64,000 bases of DNA from Symbiodinium kawagutii (GCA_009767595.1 VSDK01001190.1:203168-267167), one strand, 5' to 3'; counted from the stretch's first letter, positions 10,734 to 23,034 are shown. Made by a program: numbers and translations. Notes: a model not told the origin generated them from the sequence alone.

Positions 10734-11320
10734 CATTGAGCCATGATAGTATAACAACGTCCACACAGACCAGTTCTCCAAGTTACTGATGTCGCTGAAT
10801 TGGGGGCTCCAATGCGCAGCTTCAATGATGCCCAAACTCTTGGGGATGAGGGTGTGAGAATGGTGTGCTATATAAACATGATAAGAACGGTCCTCAAATG
10901 CATTGCAACAAGAACACGCACACACAAACACATTGATCTTTCGAACATTGCTTGCTGGTTACTTCCTCAACAACCAACGAGGACAGCACCAATAATAACT
11001 TGTTTGCACCTGTCGGATGCCCATTAGTCTAATATCAACTATATCATTCACCTGGGTTGTTGACGATCACTACCATTGGTTATTAACACTAGCTATGACG
11101 TATACTGATTACCATTAGTCACTACCATGGGTTTCGCCATGGTTTTCCCTCGGTTGTCACCACAACTGGTGGTTTCGATCAAACGCAAAATACTTGTCAA
11201 CGAAGCAGCAATCATTCTTGTTTTCTCCAGGCTTAAACAGTTGCCTGGTCATCTTTAAACATTTGTTCAAACATTTTTCCCAGGAAACATTTCTTCATTA
11301 TTTGGAGAAACACCCAGTTA
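10734..11320. other. No gene seen; partly CA-rich
   Basis: Unique-looking to about 11030, then CA-rich with ACCATTGGTTATTAACAC-like words. Confidence 0.4.
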
Positions 11321-11324
11321 TACG

Positions 11325-11512
11325 GGGTGGCGCTTTCAACCCCCATTGAAAAATATTCTTGTCAACAAGCCAACCATTAATACTCGGGAAACTAAACAAA
11401 ATGTCAATCAAACCACCAACCGGTGGTTTTTAATCACTATGGTTGGCTACTGTCCCCTATTATTGACCACTATAGTCCCCGCAAAAAAAATGTTCGAAAC
11501 CACCCACCAACC
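11325..11512. mobile_element. MITE-like element, family B, possibly two nested copies
   Basis: 11325-11435 carries GAAAAATATTCTTGTCAAC and ends AAACCACCAACC. A second GGTGGTTTTT...GAAACCACCCACC pair at about 11423-11510 may be a neighbouring copy sharing that end. Confidence 0.5.
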
Positions 11513-11534
11513 AACCTATCAAAATCACCGGCCA

Positions 11535-11632
11535 GCTCACCACTGCGTCTCCGTCAAGGCACCCAGAGACGGACGGAGAAAATTCTGAACGGCACCAGGA
11601 ACGAAGCGACAAGGAGAAACCTGGCGCTGTCA
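11535..11632 (-). repeat. 36-bp repeat array, short
   Basis: GCGTCTCCGTCAAGGCACCC, then units diverging to ACGAAGCGACAAGGAG. It ends AACCTGGCGCTG, an edge also seen at 51945 and 61385. Confidence 0.45.
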
Positions 11633-12255
11633 TGAAGGGCTGCAGTTGGTAGGTTGATAGTCCTTACAGTTGACCAATGGCTACAACCATACTGATGTAT
11701 ATGTCCTTATAGTTAACCAACCATCAACCATCAATCTTGCTAGGCAACTATACTTAACTATAGTTAAACATAATATTGATAGTCCTGATAGTTAGCCAAA
11801 CATCAACAATCCAGGTGAATGATGTGGATAATATAGATGAGATAGCTGACGGGAATAACCATTCATGGTTAATGCTTAATGGTTGATCTAGAGTTATGGT
11901 CAATACTACAGGTGAATGATATGATCTACATGAATGGTTAATGGTTGACAGCAAGAACCATCAATAACGATCAATAAGCCAGGTTGACCAATGGTAATAA
12001 TCATCGAAGTAGGGACACAACCAAGTAACCAAACAGTGGCCGGTTATAGCAGTTTTCTTAGATATGTTTTTCACCAACTATCATCTATCAGAATGTATCA
12101 TTCAGGATTACCGCTCATTTTCAACCCTTCTCCGCTACTATTGTCACTATTAGCCATGCTTCACCATTAACAAACCACCACTACAATAATTTAGCAACAA
12201 TAAACCGCCATTAATCAACCACCATCAATAAACCGCCATCAGCCACCAGGAACCA
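11633..12255. other. Mixed TG-rich and CA-rich spacer
   Basis: Alternating CCAACCATCAACCATC and ATGGTTAATGGTTGA sequence, CA-rich at the right end. No gene seen. Confidence 0.5.
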
Positions 12256-12259
12256 AGCA

Positions 12260-12370
12260 CCATTTGGGCTCAGACAAGGCGCCAAGGCTGCACAGTTCAT
12301 GGATCAACGGCACAGCTTCCAGGTGTGAAAAACTCTGCAAAGAAAACGAGGCATCCTGGGACCATCGAAG
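12260..12370 (-). repeat. 36-bp repeat array
   Basis: TTCCAGGTGTGAAAAACTCT and GGATCAACGGCACAGC units. Right edge GCATCCTGGGACC. Confidence 0.55.
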
Positions 12371-13680
12371 GCGTTGCTGTGTGGATGGCGGTTATAACGG
12401 TGCTAAGCAATGATAAGTATCAATCAATCACAAGTCCATCAAGAATATTAGATGATCAAGGATTCATCAATAGTGAGAAGAGTGATAGGTAATCAATGAT
12501 TCATTGAAAGTTGCGGCTTGTACTTGTGTTGAATAACGTCTTATGTAAAAAAACACCTGATGAGTGGTGTGCACTTGGGGTTGGGCTCACCATCCCCTGC
12601 AACTGATCCCTGGATCCTTGGCTCAATGTCAATGCTTGAGCGAAAGTGCTCCACATCAAATGTGGTGGTACCAACCGTTGAGAACGGCGGTTATACCCCA
12701 ATCTCAATGATTTCACCAATGCTAACAGTCATGAGAACAACGAACAATACCCAATAGCACTCAAAAACCGAGCGCCACGTCAACGTCAACCAGTGCCTTA
12801 CAAATACAGGTATCCTACCGCAACAAAATAGGCACGGCATGGACATGGAATAAATGGGCTATCATTCTGAACTGCAATTGGAGCTGTCTGTGTTTGAGTT
12901 GAGTGCTTTCATAACCAGCAGAGCCATCATGGTGGTCACAACCATGACCACCAAGGTGTTCATCATTGCCACCACCATATGCCTTGCTATCAAAATCAAA
13001 CATTTGTGGCAACGATTACCAATCAGTTCGCCCCTATTGACCTCAGCATCACGACCAGCTCTATGTCCCTGGTATACGTCAGCACGACTATGGGGGTTCA
13101 TAAGGGTTCAACTTCCAAACAGCGATGGTTGATGAACTCAATGATCAAATGGTTGATGGTGCCTACTATCCGCAACAGATAGTGGGTGATAGTAAGTTAT
13201 CTGTTCTTAGACGCGATAAACCACTTCATCAAACAAAGGTAAAGACTTGCTCAATAACTTACTCATGAACTTATGTGATAGTGATTGGCTAAGATAAGAA
13301 AATGACATAGCCCACCAAAGAAATTTGGTCTTATTCTTAGCCCTTGTCAACTTCGGTCCAGGCTGTTGACCCCTATGAACTATAACTACTCTGATGGACG
13401 TTGAGACTGGGAGGTGTGGTGAAACACTTTTCGCCGGGTATGGACCACCAGGAACCACTCCTGACCATGAATCAGCAACCATCATGGCTTGATTGTTTTT
13501 ACTAGCAGGAAATCGTGGTTATACCATCATCAACCATCATACGGGAGGCCGACAACCACGGCAATACCATGAATACTCCACAATACTGCAGCTTCACCAC
13601 GGTTATCTCACTACTATACCACCAATTTACCATTAGTATCCACCATGGTGACTGGGTACACCCCTCACACACCATGGTCA
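12371..13680. other. No supported gene
   Basis: Several overlapping 60-90-codon frames on both strands, none with family features. Rich in ACCATCATGG-like words from 12900 on and CA-rich just before the next array. Confidence 0.4.
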
Positions 13681-13684
13681 CACA

Positions 13685-13820
13685 GCATCCCCAGCGGCCC
13701 AGCGTCCATGGCGGCTGCATCCAACGGCAACGAAGACGTTGCTGCGCGGGAACTTCCAAGAGCTGCTGGGGAGAAGTCGATGCCTTAATGCACCGATGGG
13801 AGGGCCCGGGGTCAGCTGGT
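13685..13820 (-). repeat. 36-bp repeat array
   Basis: GCATCCAACGGCAACGAAG and AACTTCCAAGAGCTGCTGG units. Right edge GGCCCGGGGTCAG. CA-rich to the left, TG-rich to the right. Confidence 0.55.
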
Positions 13821-14200
13821 GACTGGGGAAGCCAAGGTGGGTTGGTGATGGCAGATGATAGATGATGACTGTCAAACTGGTCTGTACAAGTTCGGTAGTT
13901 CGTAATTTTCGTAATGGTTGATGATGGTTGACAGTAGTCACAATTAGACATCACCTTTTTAGTTCCTAAGGGCCTTATGAAGTTTAGTTGTTCCGCTGCC
14001 TGGTGATGGATCTTAAACATGGTTCTTAATGATGGATGATGGTTGATATTGGTCCTCTGTCGCGGTTGATTACCGCTACTATTGGTCAGTTGTAGTGGTT
14101 AAGAATGGTCGTTCGCTCAAGGCAAGTAGGTCAGTGGATCCAACTGTAAACCGCTATGACTAGCATCCACAAAAATGATCCCTCGTGGTTTACACATGAT
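13821..14200. repeat. TG-rich spacer
   Basis: TGGTTGATGATGGTTGACAG-like sequence. No gene seen. Confidence 0.5.
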
Positions 14201-14204
14201 ATTC

Positions 14205-14305
14205 TGGTTGGTGGTTTCTTGCCCTATGAAAAATATTTGTCAACCCAACCATTTGTTAATGATTACTAGGGAAAGTAAAAAATGAAACCACCAACCACTT
14301 AACAA
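14205..14305. mobile_element. MITE-like element, family B (best copy)
   Basis: The terminal inverted repeats TGGTTGGTGGTTTC and GAAACCACCAACCA enclose the family core CCCTATGAAAAATATTTGTC. About 100 bp, non-coding. Confidence 0.75.
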
Positions 14306-14559
14306 ATGAGACTAATCATATTGGTTTACCTGCAACGTCACGCTACAACACTACGAACAACGGGCTGAACCGACACCAGGGAACCTCTGTCGTTGTACGT
14401 CGTTCTGATTTCTTCCACAATACCTCTCAGATCTACCATGCAGCTTTATGTCGATGAAACCGTTCTAAGCTGCTATCATAAGCGCCCATGGTTGTTCAAC
14501 CATCATTGTCATCATTGTCATCTACCAATATGGCAGTGGGTCCAAACCCTTAGTCCCCC

Positions 14560-14745
14560 TGGTTCCCCTATCATTATCTATTGTTTTACGACTATTTTTG
14601 TTGCTTATTATCCTCCATTTTTGGTTGGTTAATTGCTTGACCCATAGCCATATAGTTGGTATATCCCCCCTATACTTGCTAGTTATCATCCCATTAACCA
14701 GCTATTATGAACCAGTGGTTGGTAACCATATCTACCTGGCGCCTG
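14560..14745. repeat. Dispersed repeat, family C
   Basis: Contains GCTTGACCCATAGCCATATA, identical at 38073, set in similar flanks (CCCCTATCATTATCTATTG before, TATATCCCCCCTA after). Confidence 0.6.
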
Positions 14746-14779
14746 GTTTCCTTCCATGGTTTTCTGATGGCTAATGGTC

Positions 14780-14905
14780 CCATCTTCGCCCAGACACGGC
14801 TCGGAGATCTTGAGGAAAAGGGCGAGTCCAAGCACGCCACGTGCGGCGGAAACGATGACGCATCCAGGTGCGAAAAACCTGTAGCGAGAGGTGGGGTCCA
14901 GAGGT
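14780..14905 (-). repeat. 36-bp repeat array
   Basis: GCGAGTCCAAGCACGCCACG and GCATCCAGGTGCGAAAAACC are successive units. Confidence 0.55.
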
Positions 14906-15635
14906 TTAGTAGCGGTTTAATAATGGTTTAATAGTGGTTAATAGTGGTTAAACCATCCACCAAGATTCTACAAACAGGAATCAATCTTGGGGATTGATTG
15001 TGGTTAATAGTGGTTAATATCCGGGATCAACCACTATCAAAACCGAATATTGGTTAACTTGTGATGAACGTAGAGACCACGAGACTCTACTAGATTTCGT
15101 AAATAGTAGTGGTTCATAGTGCTTAATAGTAGTGGTGACCCCAGTAATGGTGTATAGCGGTCTACTGTTCCGTAAATAGTGGTGGTTCATAGTGGTGACA
15201 ACTGGAAAAACTGGGGAAATTCCGTGCATAGCCATTCAGCACAGGAAATAGTACCTCATTGCGTTGAGACGGACAAACTCAGGAACGAAGTTGGGATCAG
15301 CAGCACATGTTTTCTCTGGGTGAAATTATCTGTGCGATTTGGGAGTTCATCATTTCGACAGACCGGCAAACTGAAACGAAATGAATAGCCGAAAAAGATC
15401 TGCAAGAACGAACACCTCTGAGATTTGTTGCTTTGCAAACCATCTAATGACATACTTAATGGCCAGCATCAATCATTGCTGTTTGTGCGTTGCCGGAAGT
15501 AAAGGCAACATCACCAGTGTGAGAGCCATTGGCATCCACTCAAAACTGAAGCTCCTGGACAAACCAGTACCTAACTCCACAAAGCGTTCGCGCCTAGCAC
15601 CAGATTGACACATGGTTGAGACGAGTTCATCCACA
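14906..15635. other. TG-rich spacer, then unique DNA
   Basis: To about 15200 it repeats GGTTTAATAGTGGTTAATAG. 15200-15635 looks unique, with several 65-75-codon frames but no recognisable product. Confidence 0.4.
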
Positions 15636-15639
15636 CATC

Positions 15640-15800
15640 ATGGTACCCCGAAACGGTCCCTGGTGGTTGGGCATTCTCCAAGGTTGTTGCAGCCGCAGCA
15701 ACCTTTCAAGGATGGTAAACTCTCCAAGGAAGCACTATCCAACACCAGCAGTGGAACTCCGATTTGCCTCGGTGGCGCTCGGGATGCAACCAAATGATGT
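15640..15800 (-). repeat. 36-bp repeat array
   Basis: The minus reading PLLVLDSASLES followed by LPSLKGCCGCNN is two clear 12-residue units; edges are diverged. Confidence 0.5.
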
Positions 15801-17065
15801 TTGTTGGCCAAAGACCTGCTTCTACCAAGCGGGAGTGATAAGCAATCTGGGATCAAGACCGCATGTTTCAGACTCAATTGCAAACATTGAAAACCGGACT
15901 GATCCAGGGCCACATGTTCGAGATATCCCAGTGATATGATAATGCCGACCCTGGATGAAGCTAAACCTCTGGTTGATTGATAAGGAGTATCCCCCAGCTG
16001 AGCCAACTGGTTTCGAATTAAGATAATACCCCAACTGATAAACCTAGGGGAAGAACCATGATTAATGCAGGGTTAACATTATTCAACTTGGACGGATTCA
16101 TTTTGACTTCTAACCCCAATAGCCTGCGATGTGAGTTTCACCAAAGATTCTCGATGATTTGCTTCACTAGGTGGCAAGTAGCAAATCAGCGTCGGCATCA
16201 GCAAATGGAATGACAAAAATACACAGTCAGTATCATATTTTTCAGCGACCCATTATCATTATCATCAGCCATCATCAAGAACCAATGATTAACCAGCAAT
16301 CATTGGTTAGTAAATAGTTCCATGGACATGAATCAATGAATCATCTACAAGGGTTCAACAATGAATCAATGAATCAAGGAATAGTAAATAGCTTCATGGA
16401 CATAGCTTCATCAACTACAAGGGTTCAACTCCGGTTGATCACCCTTGATATGGGCTGGATCCGCTTGGACGCTTAGCTGATCACCATCCAACAGCTGTGG
16501 CCTGGCGCCCAAAAGTTTCTCCACCGCTGGATGTTGGCCTAGCGCCCTTTGTTGGTTGATCATACCTCCATTGATTGGCACAAATAGCTATGGTGATAGT
16601 GATGGTAAAACCCGACCAATAATTCATCAGCCAGTCGATGGTAACCACGAACCATCATTCACTCGCTATCAACCAAAAAATCCCAAGTACTAACCAACTT
16701 AACGAACTCAATCATGAATGATCATACTGGTTCGTAACTAGGAACATTGATTAAAATAATCAATGGCATAATGGCATGATCAGAATCATTATCACTCGGT
16801 CACCATGGTGCTTATCAACTAACTGCTGTCAACCAGTATGAATCCTGATTGGGAACTATCATCATTAATCAGTCAAGGGTTATCAGCCAGAGTATCTTAA
16901 TTAGGAACTATCATCATTAATCAGTGAATGGTTATGAATCAGTATGAATCGAAATCACTAAGCAGTAACCCAAAGGTTTACCAGTATAATCGGAACTATC
17001 ATCATTAATCAGTTAACAGTATTACTGAACCACAGGTCATGAAGTGACCCCAAATCTTCTGACCA
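15801..17065. other. No gene seen; mostly CA-rich spacer
   Basis: 15800-16250 unique; later ATCATTAATCAGT and CAACCATCATTCAC words dominate. 16440-16560 has a diverged GC-richer patch (GGCCTGGCGCCC) that may be a dead array. Confidence 0.4.
16852..17015. repeat. 22-bp direct repeat, three copies
   Basis: GGAACTATCATCATTAATCA followed by GT begins at 16852, 16904 and 16992 without change. Confidence 0.75.
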
Positions 17066-17069
17066 TTTC

Positions 17070-17290
17070 CCACTCATCTGCGATCCCAGCGTCGCTGCCA
17101 GCAGTGGCACGGACAGCTCCATGCGCGCAGCGCTCCGCGGCGGCGAAGGCGATCCCAAGGTGACCAGCTGCGGCGCCGACGGCGATGGGTCCAGGCGCAC
17201 AGGGCTCCGGAGTGACCTGGGCGGTGGACGAGATGCAGCGGCTGGGGAAATGGCGGTGGCGCCAGCCCTTGGGAGCCCCAATTGGTGCGT
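17070..17290 (-). repeat. 36-bp repeat array (about 6 units)
   Basis: ACAGCTCCATGCGCGCAGCG, GACCAGCTGCGGCGCCGACG and GGTCCAGGCGCACAGGGCTC lie 36 bp apart. Confidence 0.65.
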
Positions 17291-18030
17291 GGTTAAGGCT
17301 ACTTTAAATGGTCCAGCTGAATGATTTGGGGTGCATCCCAAATGGTTGGAAGTGGGTAGTTGTTCATATTGGCTCTTGATATGTGATAAATGTGGTGAAT
17401 ATGGTCAGAAGAATGGTTCCAAGAATGGTTCATATTGGTATGGATTATGGTGGGTGAATGGTTTGAATATATCATACGATGATTGGTGAGAACGGGTGAA
17501 TATCTTGCTTTTTGTGGTTCATAAAATGGAAGCACGCTGCGTATTGATCAATCGCCAATATAGGTTAATCTGGGTTGCTTTGAGGGTCACCGAGAATCAG
17601 ATTTCAGGGGGTGACAGTGATGCTGGTGTTGTGGGTGACATGGGATCATGTTGGACCTTTTGCAGCACACCTTCGGCCATCGGATGCCTGCAACTGCCAC
17701 GTGGCCACGTGGCCGTTTCGGTCATCTCTACAAAGGCCTGGGATTGCCTCCGTCGAGCCCAGAGAATCAACCAGCTTATCAACCAAGTCATATAGCAAGT
17801 TGGGTCCATGAGTAGTAACGAGTATCAGGGATTGAAGGATTGTTAGCCGATATTAAGCCTTTATTAATCCTCAAGCATCATTTCACTGTGATAGACAAGT
17901 ACCATGACTAATCATCAACCGGCCACTACCAACATCAACCACAAATCAACCACCATAAACCAACCTAAACTAACTAACCTATATAAACCAACCTATTTTA
18001 GCTGGTAACTCCTCCTAGTTGGTTCCACCC
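17291..18030. other. Spacer with a family A remnant
   Basis: 17318-17345 carries GAATGATTTGGGGTGCATCC, the inverted family A core. TG-rich to 17510, GC-richer unique DNA to 17830, then CA-rich. Confidence 0.4.
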
Positions 18031-18034
18031 TTCT

Positions 18035-18190
18035 CACCTGTTGCCGGTGCCCAGCGACGTTGAAGACCCCGGCATAGCTCCATCAAGGGTGGGTGGCATT
18101 GGATCCGCTCACGCTGCTCCGAAAGGAAAAGGCAACGGCTCCTCAGGATGCTGAGGAGTTGCTGGAACCCTGGTGAATGGTGGAGGAGAA
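18035..18190 (-). repeat. 36-bp repeat array
   Basis: GTGCCCAGCGACGTTGAAG and GGATCCGCTCACGCTGCTCC units. Right edge ACCCTGGTGAATGG. Confidence 0.5.
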
Positions 18191-19440
18191 CACCAAAAAT
18201 CACAGGGAAATAGGATGACTAGTTGAGAATTAATCAAGGGTTTATATGGGTGAATGAACGGTTTATCCTGGCTATTTCATGGTTTATACTGGTCAATTAA
18301 TGCTCCATGTTGATCATTTCATGGTTTGTACTGGTCAATCAATGGTTTACATTGTTTTTTCGTGGTTAATGTTGGTCAATTAGCTATGGTGGATGATACC
18401 AATGGTTGATGAGGAATGCTTCATACCACCGGGATCATAGCAATGGCAAGCCACTTTGGATATGTACGACTGGTAGCCTTGGGTAAGATTGTGAGAAGCG
18501 ATAAACTGGCAATGCGCACGCGTAGCATGGTTGGACATGAAACTCAAATCTATAGAACAACGATGAACAACGTACAGTAAATCTTAGGGAGTCTCATATT
18601 GAATTCCAAGAATTCCAGATAAAGTGTAAACCAGGTAGCATCTGATATCTTGAACCCTACTCAGTTAGGTACGCAGGAGCCCAGCTCAACGGTGAAAAAA
18701 CCACCACTACAGGTGGCAATGGTTCATGCTGCCGCCTTGGACCTCTGAGAGTCACAGACTGGGGGGGCACCAGTGACCAACAGATCGTGTTGGGGACAAG
18801 GCAATGCCATGCAAAGAACCACCAGGTGTTGGGGCCGATGCTAGGGCCTGCTAGGGCCTGCTAGGGCCGATGCGGTAAAGTCTGGTCAATTCCAGGCCAT
18901 TGTCAACCTTGTCACTTCTTGATTTCAACTTTGTTGCTTGTTGTGATGCCCACTCCAAACTTGCACATTGCAAACAAATAAAATACAAACACAGAGTCAT
19001 TTTGCCATGGTCAATTTTCGACAGAATCAACTTTCTTTCTGACCTTGTGCTTCTTACCCACCTTCCTAACACCCCGGCCATCGTTCCAGATTCCCCGACC
19101 CTTCAAGAGAAACGGTCACACCAACGTGGTATACCCTCATTCTGCCCAGCCCAGCAAGCTAGTGTTCCAAAAAACCAGGGTGTCTTGCCGAAGTTCAACC
19201 AGTCCCCAAGCAGTATGAGCAATTCAACGATTAAAACCACCATGAAACATCAACTAACTCCAACAATTCAATATGATTCGCCACTCATGAACCCTTATCC
19301 ATTCACGAACCATTACTCACATCTTATTCACTACCTTTAGTTTATTAAGGATTATTCACATATTATTCACCATCAACATCCATAAACTAACCATCATTCT
19401 TCACCAACTAACTCCTTCCCCATCCACCAACCCACCAACC
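18191..19440. other. No gene seen; spacer
   Basis: TG-rich to 18420. A perfect 10-bp triplicate TGCTAGGGCC lies at about 18838-18869. 18890-19200 is unique with a 146-codon plus frame that lacks family features and runs into spacer. CA-rich from 19200. Confidence 0.4.
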
Positions 19441-19444
19441 CTCC

Positions 19445-19670
19445 AACCCACCAACCCAACTCGCCACCGGCCACGGCTCCAGGCGCACGAGTTGTCTCAG
19501 CGAGGACGACGAGTCCATCCGCGCCGCGCCGAGCACCGACGGCGCCGAGGCCGAGCGCGCGAGGCCCCGGAGAGGCAGCGAGGCGCCCGCGGTGACGCGA
19601 TCCGACGCCGGAGGAGACGAGCTCAACGTGGCGGGGCCTGGGAAGCCACGGTGCCACGGTGGACCAGGTG
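19445..19670 (-). repeat. 36-bp repeat array (about 6 units)
   Basis: GGCTCCAGGCGCACGAGTTG and GAGTCCATCCGCGCCGCGCC alternate. The minus reading has SLPLRGLARSAS then APSVLGAARMDS. Right edge GGGGCCTGGGAAGCC. Confidence 0.65.
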
Positions 19671-20520
19671 GGTGGTCTGTTGAGGTTTCCGTGGTTGGGA
19701 ATTTGTGACCTGTTGTAGGTGGGAATCGTGGGCTGCTCAGCTAGTGCAACCAGTTGGGTTGGTTGAACAAATATGAATCCAATGGAAATAGAGAAAGTGT
19801 TGCTTGCCAACTATGGTAGTTCGACAAAAAAAATTGACGAACGTCTGCAACGTGTGACCTCTACCCTGTTGTTGCTGTTTGTTGTTGGCCTTGTTGTAGT
19901 GGCTAGGTCATGTACGCAAAACCATGAAGAAAGGGACAGCTCGAGTAGGGATATTCATCTGGACGGTCCCGAAATATAGAGTACCAACGGGGCAAGAAGT
20001 TGCCGACCAGCAAGTGGCAGCGGTCAAGCAATCATTTCAAAAGCATCATTTTTGTACATGCCTTCCTAGCAACCCATTAACAATGCCCAACCATTAGGAT
20101 AATCCCTTCCACCCCAGCAACCACTCCATCCGGGCGCCTGCCCAACTGTATGTTCTCCTATCACTCGATGTCCTTTCTCAGGGTTCTTTGGTATTTGGAA
20201 GAAGGGACTGATCATTGTCAAGCATCGTGGATGATTCCTAATCATAAAAAATGGAACATGATCATTGTTGGGATCAAATTTTATGATTGACAATGATGAT
20301 AGCTATCAATCAGCAATTATTAATCATCATTGCAACCTAATCCTGTTGTTTTGAACCCTCTGATGAACCAGCTTGTCAAACATCATCAACCATCATTAAT
20401 CATCAGTCTCTAGCATTCGGATTGAGCAGCGTGTTGATCATTGCCAACCATCATGAATCATCATGGACCATTGAGCATCATTGAGCATCACCATGTTAAT
20501 CAACCACGGCCAGCTTGACC
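19671..20520. other. No gene seen; spacer
   Basis: Unique to about 20300, then CA-rich with CATCATCAACCATCATTAA words. Confidence 0.4.
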
Positions 20521-20524
20521 ATAG

Positions 20525-20600
20525 ACCCTCCGCCCAGGCACCAAAGAGGGGCAAAAACAGCTCTGCTTGAGCAAGGTGCCTGCGGGGTGGGGAATGTTTT
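20525..20600 (-). repeat. 36-bp repeat array (weak remnant)
   Basis: Starts CCGCCCAGGCACC, the same left edge as at 28015, and reads ACAGCTCTGCTTGAGCAAGG, one diverged unit. Confidence 0.3.
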
Positions 20601-21170
20601 CACTGGGAGACTCATTCGAAGGGTCCTGCGATAAGAACTGTGGTTACCAATGATGATTCATGCTGGTTGATAGTGGTTCATGATGGCTTTCACGCCATGG
20701 TTTATATAGTTAAGAGTGCTTCGTTGATTGTGACGACCAACGGTTTAGAATGCTTGTTTCATAGTGGATCATAGTCATACATCATGATCGGTGGATGATA
20801 GTTAGTAATGATTTGTGGTAGCAAATGACGATTCGAATTCCCGGGTGGATGATGCTTACAGATGGCCCATGATGATTGATAGAATCATGGTGTACAATGG
20901 TTCAGGATATTCAAGGCTACTTGAAATGCTAGCAAAGGTACTTAGTGATCACTAGTATGTGGTCAAAGTAATGATTAACGTTTCACGATGACGATCATTG
21001 TCAGTCATGAACATGATGACAAATTTATCGCAATAAACATGCTCAAAGATCACTACTCACCGTTGAATAGGCCAATTGGCCATCCTGGCCTACTACAGCG
21101 GTTGATTCATGGAATCAAAACTAATGGCGTCAGTTCATGGAAGGTAGTGAGCTCGATTCCCAATCAGTTG
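20601..21170. other. TG-rich spacer, then mixed
   Basis: GGTTGATAGTGGTTCATGATGG-like words to about 20960, then mixed sequence. No gene seen. Confidence 0.4.
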
Positions 21171-21174
21171 GATT

Positions 21175-21960
21175 GTGCATCTCATATTAACAAGAAACCA
21201 ACCAACTGCTTTTTTGTGGTTCAAGTACGACAATAGGAAATGCATAGTCATGTACTGTAGACTTAACCAACGGTTCAGTGGTCGTTTCAAGATCCAGAAC
21301 GTCTGGAATTTCACGGAACGTGTCAGTGAGTCAGCCGACATACGGGAATTTCGAACTGATGAGGGCAAGTTTAAACCATTTGGATGGTCGTTACCCATCG
21401 GAGCCAGCAAGAATACGCATATATCCTATGAACAATGGACCAGAAATGATGACAATGACAATGACCCTGATGATTGCCACAAGGATCATGATGACTAGGA
21501 CAGAAAAGCAAAGAAACACCTTGGCAATGCAAGACGTCAGCACAGAATGCTAGTGGTTCCTGGGTACCAGGTGGATCCTAGCTTCATTTTCCCACATCTT
21601 TACAGGCCTTGGTACCCTGCAGTGCAGACTGGCATCGTAAACAAGAACAAGATAAACCACTTTGTTGGAAGATCATCAACTTAGGATATCCTATCACCAC
21701 CAATTTCGAACATCTTTGGTATCACCAATTTAGCATATCATCCTTGGTATTGGCCAAGGAACCTACTACGAGTACCATATGACAACTATAGGATTCCTGG
21801 AACTAGTATCTCTACAGAACAGCTGCAGTTTCCCGCCTCGAGGACATGGAAGAACCAGGGAGCTGGGAACCCAGAACGGATACCTTGGAGGTGCACTGCA
21901 AGCAGGTCACCAACCACATGGGATGGCTTCGCTTTGAATTCTGATGATGCAACGCTGTGA
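21175..21960 (+). pseudogene. Protein-like frame broken by two TAG codons
   Basis: One plus-strand frame of 262 codons holds only two internal stops, TAG at 21496-21498 and TAG at 21682-21684, and ends at TGA 21958-21960. Random sequence would give about twelve. The translation is mixed and protein-like: GRFKIQNVWNF early, an acidic N/D-rich stretch before the first stop, KKHLGNARRQHRMLVVPGYQ after it, and an aromatic-rich AYHPWYWPRNLL later. I do not recognise the family. It is the only sizeable plus-strand candidate. It may be a dead gene, or a gene whose exons are split by short introns containing the stops. The start is unclear: the frame opens at a GTG. Confidence 0.35.
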
Positions 21961-22480
21961 ACGGTTTCGTATCATGCCCACCTACGCCATGGCTGTGTCG
22001 CAGCAGCTGCGGACGAGTCTCCAAAGCACCCAACCGAGCAAAGCTTCGAACAGACCTCGCTGCCGTGAAGTGCTGTCCATGTTGAAGGAGAATCGTCCCA
22101 CGGTACGTTAGCGCATCCCATAAATGCCCTGAGTCAATGACGTTAATCTTTGTCTACTCATACTAACAAGCATCACTTTCATCAAGCAATAGAGTCCACT
22201 ATAATCCAGTATCAACCATCATTACCAACGATCAATCGCTAACATCCACTTCTTATTCATCGCCATTCATTACTCTTTTTCAGGGGAGATCAATATCCTA
22301 CCATAGCTGGAGATCTGCCATTAGGGCGTCTACGAAGAGCTGGATCTCCCACCATTGCTTTGCCTCCAAGAGTTAACCATCAGCTAAGCCATATTCACCA
22401 GCTGATTTACTATTACCTAGCACCAGTTAACCATTATTGACAAACACTTACCGACTATATCTCAACTATTGGCACCTGGA
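21961..22480. other. Unique DNA then CA-rich spacer
   Basis: 22015-22080 has GTCTCCAAAGCACCCAACCG and GAGCAAAGCTTCGAAC, which may be one or two stray 36-bp units. CA-rich from 22180. Confidence 0.35.
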
Positions 22481-22484
22481 ATGC

Positions 22485-22690
22485 CATGTGGCCAGTGACA
22501 TTGGTTACCCAGTCCAGAGATGTCCAGAGCCCCAGTGTCACCTGCAGCGACCAGGACTGGAGGCCCTCCCTCGTTGCACTGCCGAGTGACATGGATGCAC
22601 CCGGCGTGGAGACATCCGGCACCGGCAGCGAGAAGACGGAACCCGAACGACACAATCCAAAGGGAAAGACCTGGGCAGTAAAATCGGGCA
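22485..22690 (-). repeat. 36-bp repeat array
   Basis: GTCCAGAGATGTCCAGAGCC and CACCGGCAGCGAGAAGACGG units. Right edge GACCTGGGCAG. Confidence 0.5.
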
Positions 22691-23030
22691 GATCAATGTC
22701 CCAAGAAACCTGAAGTCAACCTATCAGTGGTACAGCTCGTTAATGATAGATGTAAGCAGCTTGAAGATCCTGGAAGTGGAAGAACCACCTCTTGACACCC
22801 GAAACCAGCATATCTCTGTGCTGTTGAGGAGGGCCTCAGGGTTGTACATCTATGGTGAGCAGCACTGGGAGCCTCATGGTGTGGAACATGTTGTTGCAAG
22901 ATGCCGCGATGGCTAAGGTTGACATGATCTCAGCAAAATCGTCAACTGTTCGCATCAGGGATATTGAAGAACCCACAAGTTGGATCAAATTGGATCAATT
23001 TTGGGTTGGGGAGTGAAGGAACGGTGGATC
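22691..23030. other. No gene seen
   Basis: Unique-looking, no coherent frame. Confidence 0.35.
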
Positions 23031-23034
23031 CGGT

